From assembly GCA_031385325.1 (NCBI GenBank), contig JANNBJ010000107.1, positions 10,759 through 74,758 of the forward strand: a stretch of DNA of 64,000 nt, in the 5' to 3' direction. Position 1 is the first letter of the stretch. The number at the start of each line of letters is the position of its first letter. A model generated the notes under the pieces. That model did not search any database and had not been told where the DNA came from. It saw nothing but the letters and a program-made list of their open reading frames with translations. A program made the position numbers and the translations under genes. The DNA comes from SYFY01 sp031385325. Its GTDB lineage: Bacteria; Pseudomonadota; Gammaproteobacteria; Pseudomonadales; Azotimanducaceae. This document shows, piece by piece, positions 26,283-35,204 of the stretch.

Positions 26283-27614
26283 ATGAGCGAATCATCCCAG
26301 ACCACTGAATCTGTCGGCAGAACGGAACTCTTCAAGATCTCCAACGCCGAATTCGAAGCTCGCTGGCCAATCGACGTGGACCAGGATGCCTGTGCCATAC
26401 CGCTCGACACCTTCGACCCGGCGCATCCAAAACTCTTCGAACACCGCCGAGAACTGGCGTATTTCGAGCGACTGCGTCGTGAGGATCCGGTTCATTACAC
26501 CCAGAACAGTCAATTCGGGCCGTACTGGTCGGTCACACGCTACGACGACATCATGCAGGTGGACAAACACCACGAGATCTTCTCGTCGGACAGCAAGCGC
26601 GGTGGCATCAGTCTGGGCGGTATTGCCGACCCCAACCCCGACCCGAATTTCTATCTCCCGATGTTCATTCAGGAAGATCCGCCAAAACACGATGCCCAGC
26701 GCAAGGTCATCGCACCGATGTTCACCGCCAGGCACCTGATGGGCTTTGAACCCCTCATTCGTGAGCGGGCAGGCAAGATTCTCGATTCATTGCCACGGGG
26801 AGAAACCTTCAACTGGGTCAAGGAGGTTTCCATCGAACTGACCGGCCAGATGTTGGCCACCTTGTTTGGCGTGCCCCAGGAAGATCGTCACAAGCTGATC
26901 TACTGGTCCGACTCCGTCTCCAACCTCACCAACCCGGAGTATTTCGATTCCATCGAAGAAGGCTTCAAGGTTCTCTGGGAATGCTGGGGTTATTTCAATC
27001 AGGTCTGGCAGGATCGGGTCAAACTGAACGAGCCCGGCGGTGATCTGATCTCGATGCTCGTCCACGGCGAATCAACGCGAAACATGTCACCCAACGAATA
27101 CCTGGGCAACATTCTGTTGCTCATCGTCGGCGGCAACGACACCACCCGCAATTCAATCACTGGCGGATTGCTTGCCCTCAGCCAGAATCCTGACGAGTAC
27201 GCCAAGCTGCGTGCGAACCCAACGCTGGTCGAGAGCATGTCGCCCGAAATCATCCGCTGGCAGTCACCGGTCGCGCACATGGCTCGCACTGCCATGGTCG
27301 ACACCGAGCTGGGTGGCAAACAGATCAAGGCCGGCGATCGGGTGGCGATGTGGTACGTCTCCGGCAATCGCGACGAGACTTCCATCGTTGATGCCAATCG
27401 ATTCATCATCGACCGGGCGAATCCGCGCAAACACCTGTCCTTCGGCTTTGGCATTCATCGCTGCATCGGCAACCGCCTTGGTGAGATGCAGTTGAAGATC
27501 ATCTGGGAGGAGATCCTCAAGCGCTTTTCCCGAATAGAAGTTGTTGGCGAACCGAAGTACCTGAAGTCGAGCTTCATTCGCGGAATACGTGACCTACCGG
27601 TGCAGGTGAGCTGA
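26283..27614 (+). CDS. CYP153-type cytochrome P450, second copy
   Basis: The 443-residue protein has AGGAGG upstream of ATG 26283. It shows PMFIQEDPPKHDAQRKVIAP, SIELTGQMLATLFGVPQEDR, LIVGGNDTTRNS, EIIRWQSPVAHMARTAM (ExxR) and HLSFGFGIHRCIGNRLGE (haem Cys). It is clearly paralogous to the P450 at 23991, but diverged and about 30 residues longer at the N terminus. It has no ferredoxin of its own and probably shares the one at 25257. A substrate of the alkane, fatty acid or terpenoid type is inferred from the family. Confidence 0.92.
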   Translation: MSESSQTTESVGRTELFKISNAEFEARWPIDVDQDACAIPLDTFDPAHPKLFEHRRELAYFERLRREDPVHYTQNSQFGPYWSVTRYDDIMQVDKHHEIFSSDSKRGGISLGGIADPNPDPNFYLPMFIQEDPPKHDAQRKVIAPMFTARHLMGFEPLIRERAGKILDSLPRGETFNWVKEVSIELTGQMLATLFGVPQEDRHKLIYWSDSVSNLTNPEYFDSIEEGFKVLWECWGYFNQVWQDRVKLNEPGGDLISMLVHGESTRNMSPNEYLGNILLLIVGGNDTTRNSITGGLLALSQNPDEYAKLRANPTLVESMSPEIIRWQSPVAHMARTAMVDTELGGKQIKAGDRVAMWYVSGNRDETSIVDANRFIIDRANPRKHLSFGFGIHRCIGNRLGEMQLKIIWEEILKRFSRIEVVGEPKYLKSSFIRGIRDLPVQVS

Positions 27615-27655
27615 GCGCTGCGTAATTCACGAAGCCTTGGGGTCGGCGTGGCCCC

Positions 27656-28333
27656 TCAAAAACCTCTCGAACGCGCCACTGCCTGAAGATCCTCGGCAGA
27701 CAGCGTCGAGCCGAGCGCACCTGTCACCTGGGCAGTGAGTTCCGGCCCGGCCAGCTCCGGCCGACCGGTGCCGTAGGGAGGTGCGGGCGCGTACTCAAGG
27801 AACAACTCGACCATTCGACCGAAGTCATCTCCAAACAGTTGACCGGCGAGGGACAAGCCGACATCAATGCCCGCCGTCACCCCACCACCGGTCATCCGGT
27901 TGCGATCGATGACTACCCGTTCATCACAAGGTATCGCACCGAACGAGGCGAGTTGATCCCGCACTGCCCAGTAGGATGACGCACGATAGCCTTTCAGCAA
28001 TCCGGCCGCGCCGAGGATCAGCGATCCGGTGCAGACACTGACCAGCCATTGTGTTTTCACACCACGATCGGCGAGGAAGGCCATGGCCGCATCGTCCCTC
28101 ATGACATCGAGGGTAGGCCCAGCTGCACCACCTATGATCAGAAGGTCCGGATTGGCGAAGGCAGTATCGAACGAGTGGGAGGCAACCAGTTCCAGCCCAT
28201 TATCGGAACGCACGGGACCTGCGTGTTTCCACACCGTCTGGATTTCTGCGCCGGGAAAGAAGCCAAGCACCTGCATGGGGCCAACAAGGTCGAGGGCCGT
28301 CATCCCCGGGAATAGAACAGCAATGATTTTCAT
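27656..28333 (-). CDS. DJ-1/PfpI-family protein (isocyanide-hydratase/GATase1-like)
   Basis: The 225-residue protein from ATG 28333 has MKIIAVLFPGMTALDLVGPMQVLG, PDLLIIGGAAGP, the nucleophile elbow WLVSVCTGSLILGAAGLLKG with Cys, and VIDRNRMTGGGVTAGIDVGLSL. This is the pattern of GATase-1-like isocyanide hydratase/ThiJ proteins and of the ligand domain of GlxA-type AraC regulators. No DNA-binding domain follows, so an enzyme or chaperone role is more likely. An in-frame ATG at 28351 would add six residues. Confidence 0.87.
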   Translation of the reverse strand: MKIIAVLFPGMTALDLVGPMQVLGFFPGAEIQTVWKHAGPVRSDNGLELVASHSFDTAFANPDLLIIGGAAGPTLDVMRDDAAMAFLADRGVKTQWLVSVCTGSLILGAAGLLKGYRASSYWAVRDQLASFGAIPCDERVVIDRNRMTGGGVTAGIDVGLSLAGQLFGDDFGRMVELFLEYAPAPPYGTGRPELAGPELTAQVTGALGSTLSAEDLQAVARSRGF

Positions 28334-28395
28334 GGTGAATTGCTCCGGCAAGTATCGTTATTGGACGCAGTTGATTTTGCGGTCGAAGGCCGCTC

Positions 28396-29259
28396 CTATA
28401 ATTTCAGGCCCAGCACCCTGGCTGCGTTGCCACGCAGGAACTTCGGCCACACTTCAGGCTTGAACGCAACGTCCGGCATGTCACTCATGATGCGCTCAAG
28501 GCTCAGGCCCATCGGAAAATAGCCGGCGTAGATGATCTTGTCTGCACCGCGTGTATTGGCAAAATCTATAACTGCCTTTGGGTAGTGCCTGGGTGCAAAG
28601 GCCGAGGTCGAATAATAGAGATTGGGCCACTTCAGCATCAGCTTCACGGCCAGATCTTCCCAGGGCTCGCAGCCATGCCGGGTCACAAAAACCAGGTCGG
28701 GAAAATCGTACATCACCTGGTCGATGCGCGAGACTTCCTGAGGCCACATCGGTAGCCGCGGTCCCGGCACGCCAGCGCAGGAAAAAATCGGCACGCCGAG
28801 TTCGACACACTTGGCGTAGATGGGGTACATCCTGGCATCGTCAATGGCCACCTGCGGGTTGTAGCCGGCATTGAACGAATGGAACGCGCGTACGCCCCAG
28901 GTTTCAAACTGCGCCACCATCTTCCGGATGCCGTCCATACCCTTGTTGGGATCAACCGAGCCGGACGGAATGAAACGATCGGGATGTTGTTTGAGTGCCT
29001 TGTTCGACACTTCATCGCCGCAGCCAATCATGCCGTACTCGATGCCGAAGCGATCCATCTCCTTCAGCGTCAGTTCGATCGGATCGCTGGCTGTGCCATA
29101 CATCTCCTTGGGTACCTGCTTGAACATGTACTCAACCGGAAACTCGAACTTCGTCGAACCATCTCGCAGTTGCGCGCGAATGAAGTCGTACATTTTGAAA
29201 TCGGTGGCAGGAAAGCCGATCATCGTGTCTATGATGCCGATCCCGGCAGGCATGGTCAT
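28396..29259 (-). CDS. Amidohydrolase-2-family metal-dependent hydrolase
   Basis: The 287-residue protein from ATG 29259 has GAGGAGGTGACC immediately upstream. The motifs fit the ACMSD/amidohydrolase-2 superfamily in order, with FIPSGSVDPNKGM, RAFHSFNAGYNP, PIFSCAGVPGP and VFVTRHGCEPWEDL. The N-terminal metal-binding HxH is not evident (the start reads IIDTMIGFPA), so metal binding may be reduced. Members decarboxylate or hydrolyse cyclic or aromatic substrates. The longer relative at 29832 lies nearby in the same direction, separated by the MATE remnant. Confidence 0.83.
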   Translation of the reverse strand: MTMPAGIGIIDTMIGFPATDFKMYDFIRAQLRDGSTKFEFPVEYMFKQVPKEMYGTASDPIELTLKEMDRFGIEYGMIGCGDEVSNKALKQHPDRFIPSGSVDPNKGMDGIRKMVAQFETWGVRAFHSFNAGYNPQVAIDDARMYPIYAKCVELGVPIFSCAGVPGPRLPMWPQEVSRIDQVMYDFPDLVFVTRHGCEPWEDLAVKLMLKWPNLYYSTSAFAPRHYPKAVIDFANTRGADKIIYAGYFPMGLSLERIMSDMPDVAFKPEVWPKFLRGNAARVLGLKL

Positions 29260-29363
29260 GGTCACCTCCTCGTGTGTCGCCGACATAATCGCCGAATCAG
29301 AGTGTACGGCATGACAATTGCCGGCCGACAGTCTTGTGCCATGCCCATGAATCCAGGTAACCC

Positions 29364-29783
29364 ATGCTCCTGTCGTTCGATCGTGCCCGACATCTGCTGA
29401 ACACAGGCACTGTCATCCCGACGAACTGGAGAAGGCGCAATCAACCCGCGGCACGTCCACTGCATGCCGCTCTGGTCATCATCGGTCTCGCCGCGCCTGT
29501 GCTCTCAGCGCTGTTGCATGTGGCGATTCCTGATCTGTTCCCGTTCATGAACAACGATCCAGAGGTCATCCGGATCGGTATCGACTACATCCGCTGGCTG
29601 ATTCTGCAAGCCGTCTTCGCCGGGTTCATCGCCGCCTGCACCGGATTCTGCAACGGCATCGGTGCAAGCCGGATCTGCTTCACCTCGCTCCTCGCCATGC
29701 ACGCCGCCACCATCGGCCTTAACTACATCTTCATCTTCGGCTGGTTCTGGAAACGCGGTGGCTGGGCGAAGATCGCGATCTGA
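29364..29783 (+). pseudogene. Truncated MATE-family efflux transporter remnant
   Basis: Residues from about 35 on read LHAALVIIGLAAPVLSALLHV, FMNNDPEVIRIGIDYIRWL, GFIAACTGFCNGIGASRICF and LNYIFIFGWFW. These correspond to an internal part of MATE (NorM-like) exporters, where a full protein has about 440-460 residues and 12 helices. Only about three helices remain, and neither the real N terminus nor the second half is present. The first 30 residues look unrelated. It is wedged on the opposite strand between two amidohydrolase genes, which suggests a deletion scar. Confidence 0.65.
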
Positions 29784-29831
29784 TCTTCGCTGTCCGCTAC
29801 TCAGACTTTCGCCACCCAGGCTCCCGCAGTC

Positions 29832-31049
29832 TCACATGCCGTACATTGCCTGCTGGAACAGGTAACAGGTGGAGTCACGAGGAATTTCGTCGCGTGGCAA
29901 CGGCGTATCGAGTTGCGATGGTGTCGGCCCGTACTGGTCTGCCTGCGCCCGCAGCGCGTTGACATCAAACTTGTACAGCGATGCGGCGTTTTCGCCGAGC
30001 ACCTTGCGTCGTACGGGCTCTGACAAACCGCTGAACGTCAACCGGAGCGACTCCAGGTTGTAGGGAAACGTGCCTTCGTAGTGTGGATAGTCATTGCCCC
30101 ACAGGACCTTGTCGACACCAATCCGCTCGATGCCATTCAGATCGTCGATGCTCGGGAAGCTCGCGCCGTAGAAACAGTGGCGAGCGGCATAAAAACTCGG
30201 CGTTTCCTTCAGCACCCATTGCATGTCCTTGTAATTCATCTCACCGATGGCGCCAGCCTGAATCCCCCGGTGAATGCGATCCAGACTGCTCAGCATGGCG
30301 GGCACCCAGGCGCAGCCGGATTCGGTGAGGATGTACTTCAGACGCGGGAACTTTTCGAACGCGCCACTCATGAGGAGATGCCGGTAACCGGCCTGGCAGT
30401 AGAACGTCACTTCGGAGATCCACAGGGCTTCAGCAACCGGCCCTTTTCCATAATCTGGCGAACCTTGCCCGGAGTGCTGGTTCATGACGAGGTCGTGGTC
30501 CTGAATCGCTGCAAACACACGGTCCCACGCCGGATCGTAAAGTGGCTTCAGCCAGCCGCAGTCCGGCGGTATCAGCGGCAGTAACACACCACCACGCAGA
30601 CCAGAGCGCGCGATGAACTCGATATCCTTGATCGCCTCATCCAGATCGTTGGGCAGAATCAATCCGACACCTGCTCGTCGCACCGGATCTTCCGCGCAGA
30701 AATCCGCCAGCCAGCGATTGTGGGCGCGGATGCCAGCCAGACAGCTTTCAAAATCCTCAGGCTTCGGCGGTTGTGCAGTGACGATGCTCTTGCGGAAAAA
30801 CGGTGGCACCGTATTGGGGAATACCACTTCGCCAACGACACCCTGACTGTTCTGGTCTTCGCTGCGGATCGCGAGGTCCCAGTTTTTCATCTTCTTGGTG
30901 CCGTAGTGCTCCTGGGCGGGATTCTTGTAGCCACCCCGCCATGCATCGAAGGTCTCACGCCAGGCCGGATCGAGATATTCCCGATACTGGGCGTGACTGC
31001 CACCGGCATGCGTATCGGCGGTGATGAGCAGGTAAGGCTGGTTGGACAT
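29832..31049 (-). CDS. Amidohydrolase-2-family metal-dependent hydrolase, longer type
   Basis: The 405-residue protein opens LLITADTHAGGS, with the D-x-H of the metal-dependent barrel. It has LILPNDLDEAIKDIEFIARSGLRGGVLLPL, MNQHSGQGSPDYGKG, KYILTESGCAWVPA and VLWGNDYPHYEGTFPYN, the C-terminal Asp motif. These fit ACMSD-type decarboxylases and 2-pyrone-4,6-dicarboxylate-like hydrolases. Together with the LLM gene 16 bp upstream it probably forms an operon; both are typical of aromatic and steroid degradation islands. The substrate is unknown. Confidence 0.87.
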   Translation of the reverse strand: MSNQPYLLITADTHAGGSHAQYREYLDPAWRETFDAWRGGYKNPAQEHYGTKKMKNWDLAIRSEDQNSQGVVGEVVFPNTVPPFFRKSIVTAQPPKPEDFESCLAGIRAHNRWLADFCAEDPVRRAGVGLILPNDLDEAIKDIEFIARSGLRGGVLLPLIPPDCGWLKPLYDPAWDRVFAAIQDHDLVMNQHSGQGSPDYGKGPVAEALWISEVTFYCQAGYRHLLMSGAFEKFPRLKYILTESGCAWVPAMLSSLDRIHRGIQAGAIGEMNYKDMQWVLKETPSFYAARHCFYGASFPSIDDLNGIERIGVDKVLWGNDYPHYEGTFPYNLESLRLTFSGLSEPVRRKVLGENAASLYKFDVNALRAQADQYGPTPSQLDTPLPRDEIPRDSTCYLFQQAMYGM

Positions 31050-31065
31050 CTTGTTATCCTCCCGC

Positions 31066-32097
31066 TCAGACAGACCGCAGCAGATCCATGGTTTCTTCCA
31101 TGGCCGCCAGTCGAGCCTTGCCGGTTGATTCGATGCGGATCGTCAGGCCGTTGATACCCACCGCCTTGTACTTCTGGAATCGCGCCTTGACCATGGCCGC
31201 GGTGCCAACGGCGCCAAACTCGGTGACCATCGCATCGGGCACACGTTTTGCCGCGTCATCCCGCTTGCCGGCTTTCCACAGCTGTTGAATGGCCAGCGCA
31301 TCATCGGTGAATCCGGCGCGCTTGAAGGCATCGTTATAGAAGTTTGTCTTGGCACTGCCCATGGCGCCCATCTGGAAAGCCACCCCGGCACGTCGGGCTT
31401 CAATCAGTTCCTCGACGTTTTCACCGATCGCAACCGAGCAGCCAACGTTGAGAAAAATGTCGGAGAGTTTGCGACCAGCCTGTTCTGCGCCACGGCGAAT
31501 GTGATCCAGATGCGCTTCCGGATGATCTGGCGAGAACGACGTGCCCAGCCAGCCATCTGCAGCCGCACCGGTAAACTCAAGTGCCTTCGGCGCAAGCGTT
31601 GCAAGATAAATCGGGATCGGCGCCGGGGCATGGTCCAGTCGTAGTGGTTTGCCCTCCCCTCCCTTGCGCGGCAGCACGTGGTGCTTGCCTTCATGCACCA
31701 GCTTTTCACCCGCGAAAGCCAGGCGCAGGATCGCCACGGTTTCACGCATACGGGCCAGTGGCTCTGCGTAGGCAATGCCGTGCAATCCTTCCACCACCTG
31801 TGGGCCGCTGGCACCCAGGCCAAGCAGAAAACGGCCTTCGGACAGATCATTGAGAGACAAGGCAGTCATCGCGGTCATGGATGGTGTGCGGGCACTGATC
31901 TGCATGATGCCGGTGCCCAGCTTGATCTTTGTCGTCAGTCCCGCGAGGAACGCAAGCGAGGTCACTGAATCGGAGCCCCACGCTTCGGCAGACCAGACAC
32001 TGTCGACACCCTGCCGCTCGGCCTCCTGCACCATGTCCACCAGATGCCTGGCATTCGTACGTGCATAACCACCCACTGCTATTGATGCCTTCAGCAT
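31066..32097 (-). CDS. LLM-class flavin/F420-dependent oxidoreductase
   Basis: The 343-residue protein from ATG 32097 (GGGGAGAGG upstream) has the luciferase-like barrel motifs VDMVQEAERQGVDSVWSAEAWGSDS, KIKLGTGIMQISARTPSMTAMTALSLNDLSEGRF and LGLGASGPQVVEGLHG. These are diagnostic of the TIGR03559-like F420-dependent subfamily. Members oxidise or reduce alcohols and other substrates with F420 or FMN. A longer in-frame extension to 32343 is not credible because it runs over the P1 peptidase start. It precedes the amidohydrolase by 16 bp and is divergent from the peptidase. Confidence 0.88.
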   Translation of the reverse strand: MLKASIAVGGYARTNARHLVDMVQEAERQGVDSVWSAEAWGSDSVTSLAFLAGLTTKIKLGTGIMQISARTPSMTAMTALSLNDLSEGRFLLGLGASGPQVVEGLHGIAYAEPLARMRETVAILRLAFAGEKLVHEGKHHVLPRKGGEGKPLRLDHAPAPIPIYLATLAPKALEFTGAAADGWLGTSFSPDHPEAHLDHIRRGAEQAGRKLSDIFLNVGCSVAIGENVEELIEARRAGVAFQMGAMGSAKTNFYNDAFKRAGFTDDALAIQQLWKAGKRDDAAKRVPDAMVTEFGAVGTAAMVKARFQKYKAVGINGLTIRIESTGKARLAAMEETMDLLRSV

Positions 32098-32190
32098 TGC
32101 CCTCTCCCCGTCAAATGTTGTCCGTCGAAGCATACGTGGTTTGCCAGGTCTTGCCAGCCACCTCGACCATTTGCCAATCCGGTTGGTCCG

Positions 32191-33180
32191 ATGCAAGCGG
32201 GGACGCCAGCAGCTGCCGTTGTTATGATCCGAAGCATGCAGCAACTCCCGCCCGGCTTCCGGATTGGTCACGCCTCTCACACCATGTACAACACCGGTGT
32301 GACCGTGATCCTGCCAGACGATGTGGCGATTGCCGGTGTTCACGTCATGGGTGGTGCACCAGGTACCCGCGAAACTGATCTGCTGGCGCCATCCCAGCTG
32401 GTATCAACCATCGATGCCCTGGTGTTTTCCGGCGGGTCCGCGTTTGGCCTGGATGCCGCGAGTGGTGCACAGGCCTGGCTGAGAGAACAGGGCCGCGGGT
32501 ATCCGGCCGCACCGTTTCGCATTCCAATCGTTCCGGCCGCCATCATCTTTGATCTCCGTACCGGGAAAATGGAGGACTGGGGACGTTACCCGCCCTATCG
32601 CGAGCTCGGTTTTGATGCTTGCAACAATGTTACGGACACACCACTCATCGGCCGTGTCGGTGCGGGTACCGGCGCAACCACAGCTACCGGACCCGGCGGC
32701 ATCGGCATCGCCACTCAACGTCTGCCGGATGGAATCACGGTCACTGCGGTTGTCGTATGCAATGCCGCAGGTTCCACGCACGTTGGCGACACCCATCATT
32801 TCTGGGCCGCCCCGTTCGAAATCGGCGATGAATTCGGCGGCCGTGGAGTCGCTTCACCGTGGCCTGCTGATGCTCGTCGTATCCGCACCAAGGCGGGCTT
32901 CAAGGAACTGCAGAACACGACGCTGGCAGCAATTCTGACCGATGCTCAATTGAGCAGTGCCGAGGCACAGCGTATTGCCATCGTCGCCCATGACGGATTT
33001 GCGCGCGCAATCTATCCGGTGCATACACCAGCCGATGGGGACGTCGTGTTCACACTCGGCAACGGACGAGCCGGCAAGCCCGCAGAAGATCCGACGTTAC
33101 TGGGTGTAGTCGCAGCCAATGTCGTTTCTCGTGCTATCGCCATCGCGGTGTACACCGCTGAAAAACAGGCAGGTCAATGA
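32191..33180 (+). CDS. P1-family (DmpA/NylC-like) self-processing amidohydrolase
   Basis: The 329-residue protein resembles Ntn-hydrolases of the DmpA/NylC group, which cut themselves to expose a nucleophile. IDALVFSGGSAFGLDAASG, TGATTATGPGGIGIATQRLPDG and VVVCNAAGS are family motifs. QNTTLAAILTDAQL (about 241-254) matches the processing site, predicted between N242 and T243. HDGFARAIYPVHTPADGDVVF follows. Possible starts are ATG 32191, 32224 and 32236; the last two fit the family better. It hydrolyses N-terminal or cyclic amides. It is translationally coupled (ATGA) to the M20 deacylase. Confidence 0.88.
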   Translation: MQAGTPAAAVVMIRSMQQLPPGFRIGHASHTMYNTGVTVILPDDVAIAGVHVMGGAPGTRETDLLAPSQLVSTIDALVFSGGSAFGLDAASGAQAWLREQGRGYPAAPFRIPIVPAAIIFDLRTGKMEDWGRYPPYRELGFDACNNVTDTPLIGRVGAGTGATTATGPGGIGIATQRLPDGITVTAVVVCNAAGSTHVGDTHHFWAAPFEIGDEFGGRGVASPWPADARRIRTKAGFKELQNTTLAAILTDAQLSSAEAQRIAIVAHDGFARAIYPVHTPADGDVVFTLGNGRAGKPAEDPTLLGVVAANVVSRAIAIAVYTAEKQAGQ

Positions 33181-34457
33181 TGGATCGATTGTTCAATGTC
33201 ATCGAATCCCGCCGTCAGGACCTGGTCGCCCTGACCCAGGACATGGTGCGAATTCCGACCATCAATCCGCCCGGTGACAACTATCGTCCGTGTGCCGAAG
33301 TCATCGGCGAGCGACTGCGCAAACGCGGCTTCGAGGTGCAGTACCTGCGTGCCACCGGCACGCCGGGTGATTCCGACCGTTATCCGCGCATCAACATCAT
33401 GGCCAGACGGGTTGGCAAACAGAGCGGTCCACGCGTTCATTTCAACGGCCACATCGATGTGGTCGAGCCAGGTTCGGGGTGGAGCTTCGATCCGTTTGCC
33501 GCAACCTTACAGGATGAGCGCATCTACGGCCGTGGCACCTGCGACATGAAGGGTGGTATTGCCGCCGCCATGATCGCCATGGAAGTTCTTCTCGACGTCA
33601 TGCCGGATCTGCCGGGAACGCTCGAGCTGTCTGGCACAGCCGATGAAGAGTCCGGTGGTTACGGTGGTGTCGCCTGGTTATGCGAACAGGGATTGCTGAC
33701 CCGCGATACCGTCGACCACGTCATCATTCCCGAACCACTCAACAAGGATCGAGTGTGCCTCGGCCATCGTGGGGTGTGGTGGGCGGAAATCGAGACCTTC
33801 GGTCGCATCGCTCATGGCTCGATGCCGTTTCTCGGTGACAGTGCGATCCGGCACATGGGCGCGGTTCTCGAGTCGTTTGAGGACAGCCTCTATCCACTGC
33901 TTGCAACCAAACGAACGGCAATGCCGGTGGTTCCCGAAGGGGCTCGGCAATCAACGCTCAACATCAACTCCCTGCATGGTGGGCAGCAGGAAGGTCACGA
34001 TGGCCTGCCCTCGCCGCTGGTGGCCGATTCCTGTCGAATGATCATCGACCGGCGGTTTCTGATCGAAGAGTCCATCGGTGAGGTCAAGGCCGAGGTCTCG
34101 AAGCTGCTGGAAGATCTGACAAGTGATCGCACCGGGTTTCGTTATGCGATGCGTGATCTGTTCGAAGTGCTGCCCACCATGACCGACCGCAATGCGCCCG
34201 TGGCACGCAGCGTCGCAGGTGCCATCGAAACCGTGCTCGGCAAAGTACCCGACTATGTCATCTCGCCAGGTACCTATGACCAGAAGCACATCGACCGGAT
34301 TGGCCGCCTGCACAACTGCATCGCCTATGGCCCCGGAATTCTTGATCTTGCGCATCGACCTGATGAGTATGTCGGCGTTCAGGACCTGGTGGATTCCGCC
34401 AAGGTGATGGCCCTGGCAACCCTGAACCTGCTGACCGGACAATATCCTCATGACTGA
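33177..34457 (+). CDS. M20 (ArgE/DapE-type) zinc deacylase
   Basis: The 426-residue protein has HFNGHIDVVEPG (first zinc His and bridging Asp), YGRGTCDMKGG, GTADEESGGYGG (catalytic Glu pair) and GTYDQKHID (last zinc His). This completes the two-metal site. An insertion from about 190 to 310 is the dimerisation domain. It removes acyl groups from amino acids or splits small peptides. The start overlaps the P1 peptidase stop and its end overlaps the SDR start by 8 bp, forming a four-gene catabolic operon. Confidence 0.9.
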   Translation: MMDRLFNVIESRRQDLVALTQDMVRIPTINPPGDNYRPCAEVIGERLRKRGFEVQYLRATGTPGDSDRYPRINIMARRVGKQSGPRVHFNGHIDVVEPGSGWSFDPFAATLQDERIYGRGTCDMKGGIAAAMIAMEVLLDVMPDLPGTLELSGTADEESGGYGGVAWLCEQGLLTRDTVDHVIIPEPLNKDRVCLGHRGVWWAEIETFGRIAHGSMPFLGDSAIRHMGAVLESFEDSLYPLLATKRTAMPVVPEGARQSTLNINSLHGGQQEGHDGLPSPLVADSCRMIIDRRFLIEESIGEVKAEVSKLLEDLTSDRTGFRYAMRDLFEVLPTMTDRNAPVARSVAGAIETVLGKVPDYVISPGTYDQKHIDRIGRLHNCIAYGPGILDLAHRPDEYVGVQDLVDSAKVMALATLNLLTGQYPHD

Positions 34458-35184
34458 TCGACTCGCTGGCAAGACCGCCATTGTCACTGGCGCCGCATCC
34501 GGTTTTGGTGCTGGCATCGCGCGCAAGTTCGTCGCTGAAGGCGCGATGGTATGGATCGCCGACATTGATGTCACTGCCGGTGAAGCCATGGCGGCATCCT
34601 TGAACATGCCGTTTGCCCGGCTCGACATCTGCGACGCCAGCGGTGTGCGCAATTTTTCTCGCCTCATCGAACGCTGCGACATACTGGTGAACAACGCAGG
34701 CGTAGGCCATGTGCCGATGCCCGCCGAAAACGTGGACACTGCAACCTTTGATCGTGTTGCCAACGTCAACATGCGTGGCATCTACCACATGTGTCAGGCC
34801 TTCATTCCGGGCATGAAAGCCAATCGCAGTGGCTCGATCATCAACATTGCCTCCACCGCCGGTGTGCGGCCACGTGGTGGGCTCACCTGGTATAACGCGT
34901 CGAAGGGTTGGGTGATCACGGCAACAAAATCGCTCGCTGCGGAACTCGCGCCATTTGGCATCCGGATTAATGCCATCAATCCGGTGGCGGGTGATACACC
35001 GCTGCTCGCAACCTTCATGGGCGGCGACACCGAAGCGCTGCGGGACAAGTTCCTGAGCACCATTCCACTGGGTCGCTTCTGCACGCCTGCAGATGTCGGT
35101 GCGGCCGCCTGTTACCTGGCCAGCGATGAAGCCTCCATGGTCACCGGCGTCGCCATGGAAGTGGATGGCGGGCGAGTGCTCTGA
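34450..35184 (+). CDS. SDR-family dehydrogenase
   Basis: The 244-residue classical SDR has TAIVTGAASGFGAGIAR (TGxxxGxG), ILVNNAGVG (NNAG), SIINIASTAG (catalytic Ser), WYNASKGWVI (YxxxK) and INPVAGDTPL, and ends with VTGVAMEVDGGRVL. All catalytic residues are present. It is NAD(P)-dependent. The reading frame overlaps the M20 gene by 8 bp and is followed 20 bp later by the dehydratase-like gene, so it belongs to the same operon. Confidence 0.92.
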   Translation: MTDRLAGKTAIVTGAASGFGAGIARKFVAEGAMVWIADIDVTAGEAMAASLNMPFARLDICDASGVRNFSRLIERCDILVNNAGVGHVPMPAENVDTATFDRVANVNMRGIYHMCQAFIPGMKANRSGSIINIASTAGVRPRGGLTWYNASKGWVITATKSLAAELAPFGIRINAINPVAGDTPLLATFMGGDTEALRDKFLSTIPLGRFCTPADVGAAACYLASDEASMVTGVAMEVDGGRVL

Positions 35185-35204
35185 ATACCAACGATAGTGA
35201 ATCC

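Noticed and set aside
27615..27655. Hairpin between the second P450 and the DJ-1-like gene
   Set aside because: TTGGGG...CCCC pairing is short, with mismatches and no T-tract; too weak to list as a terminator.
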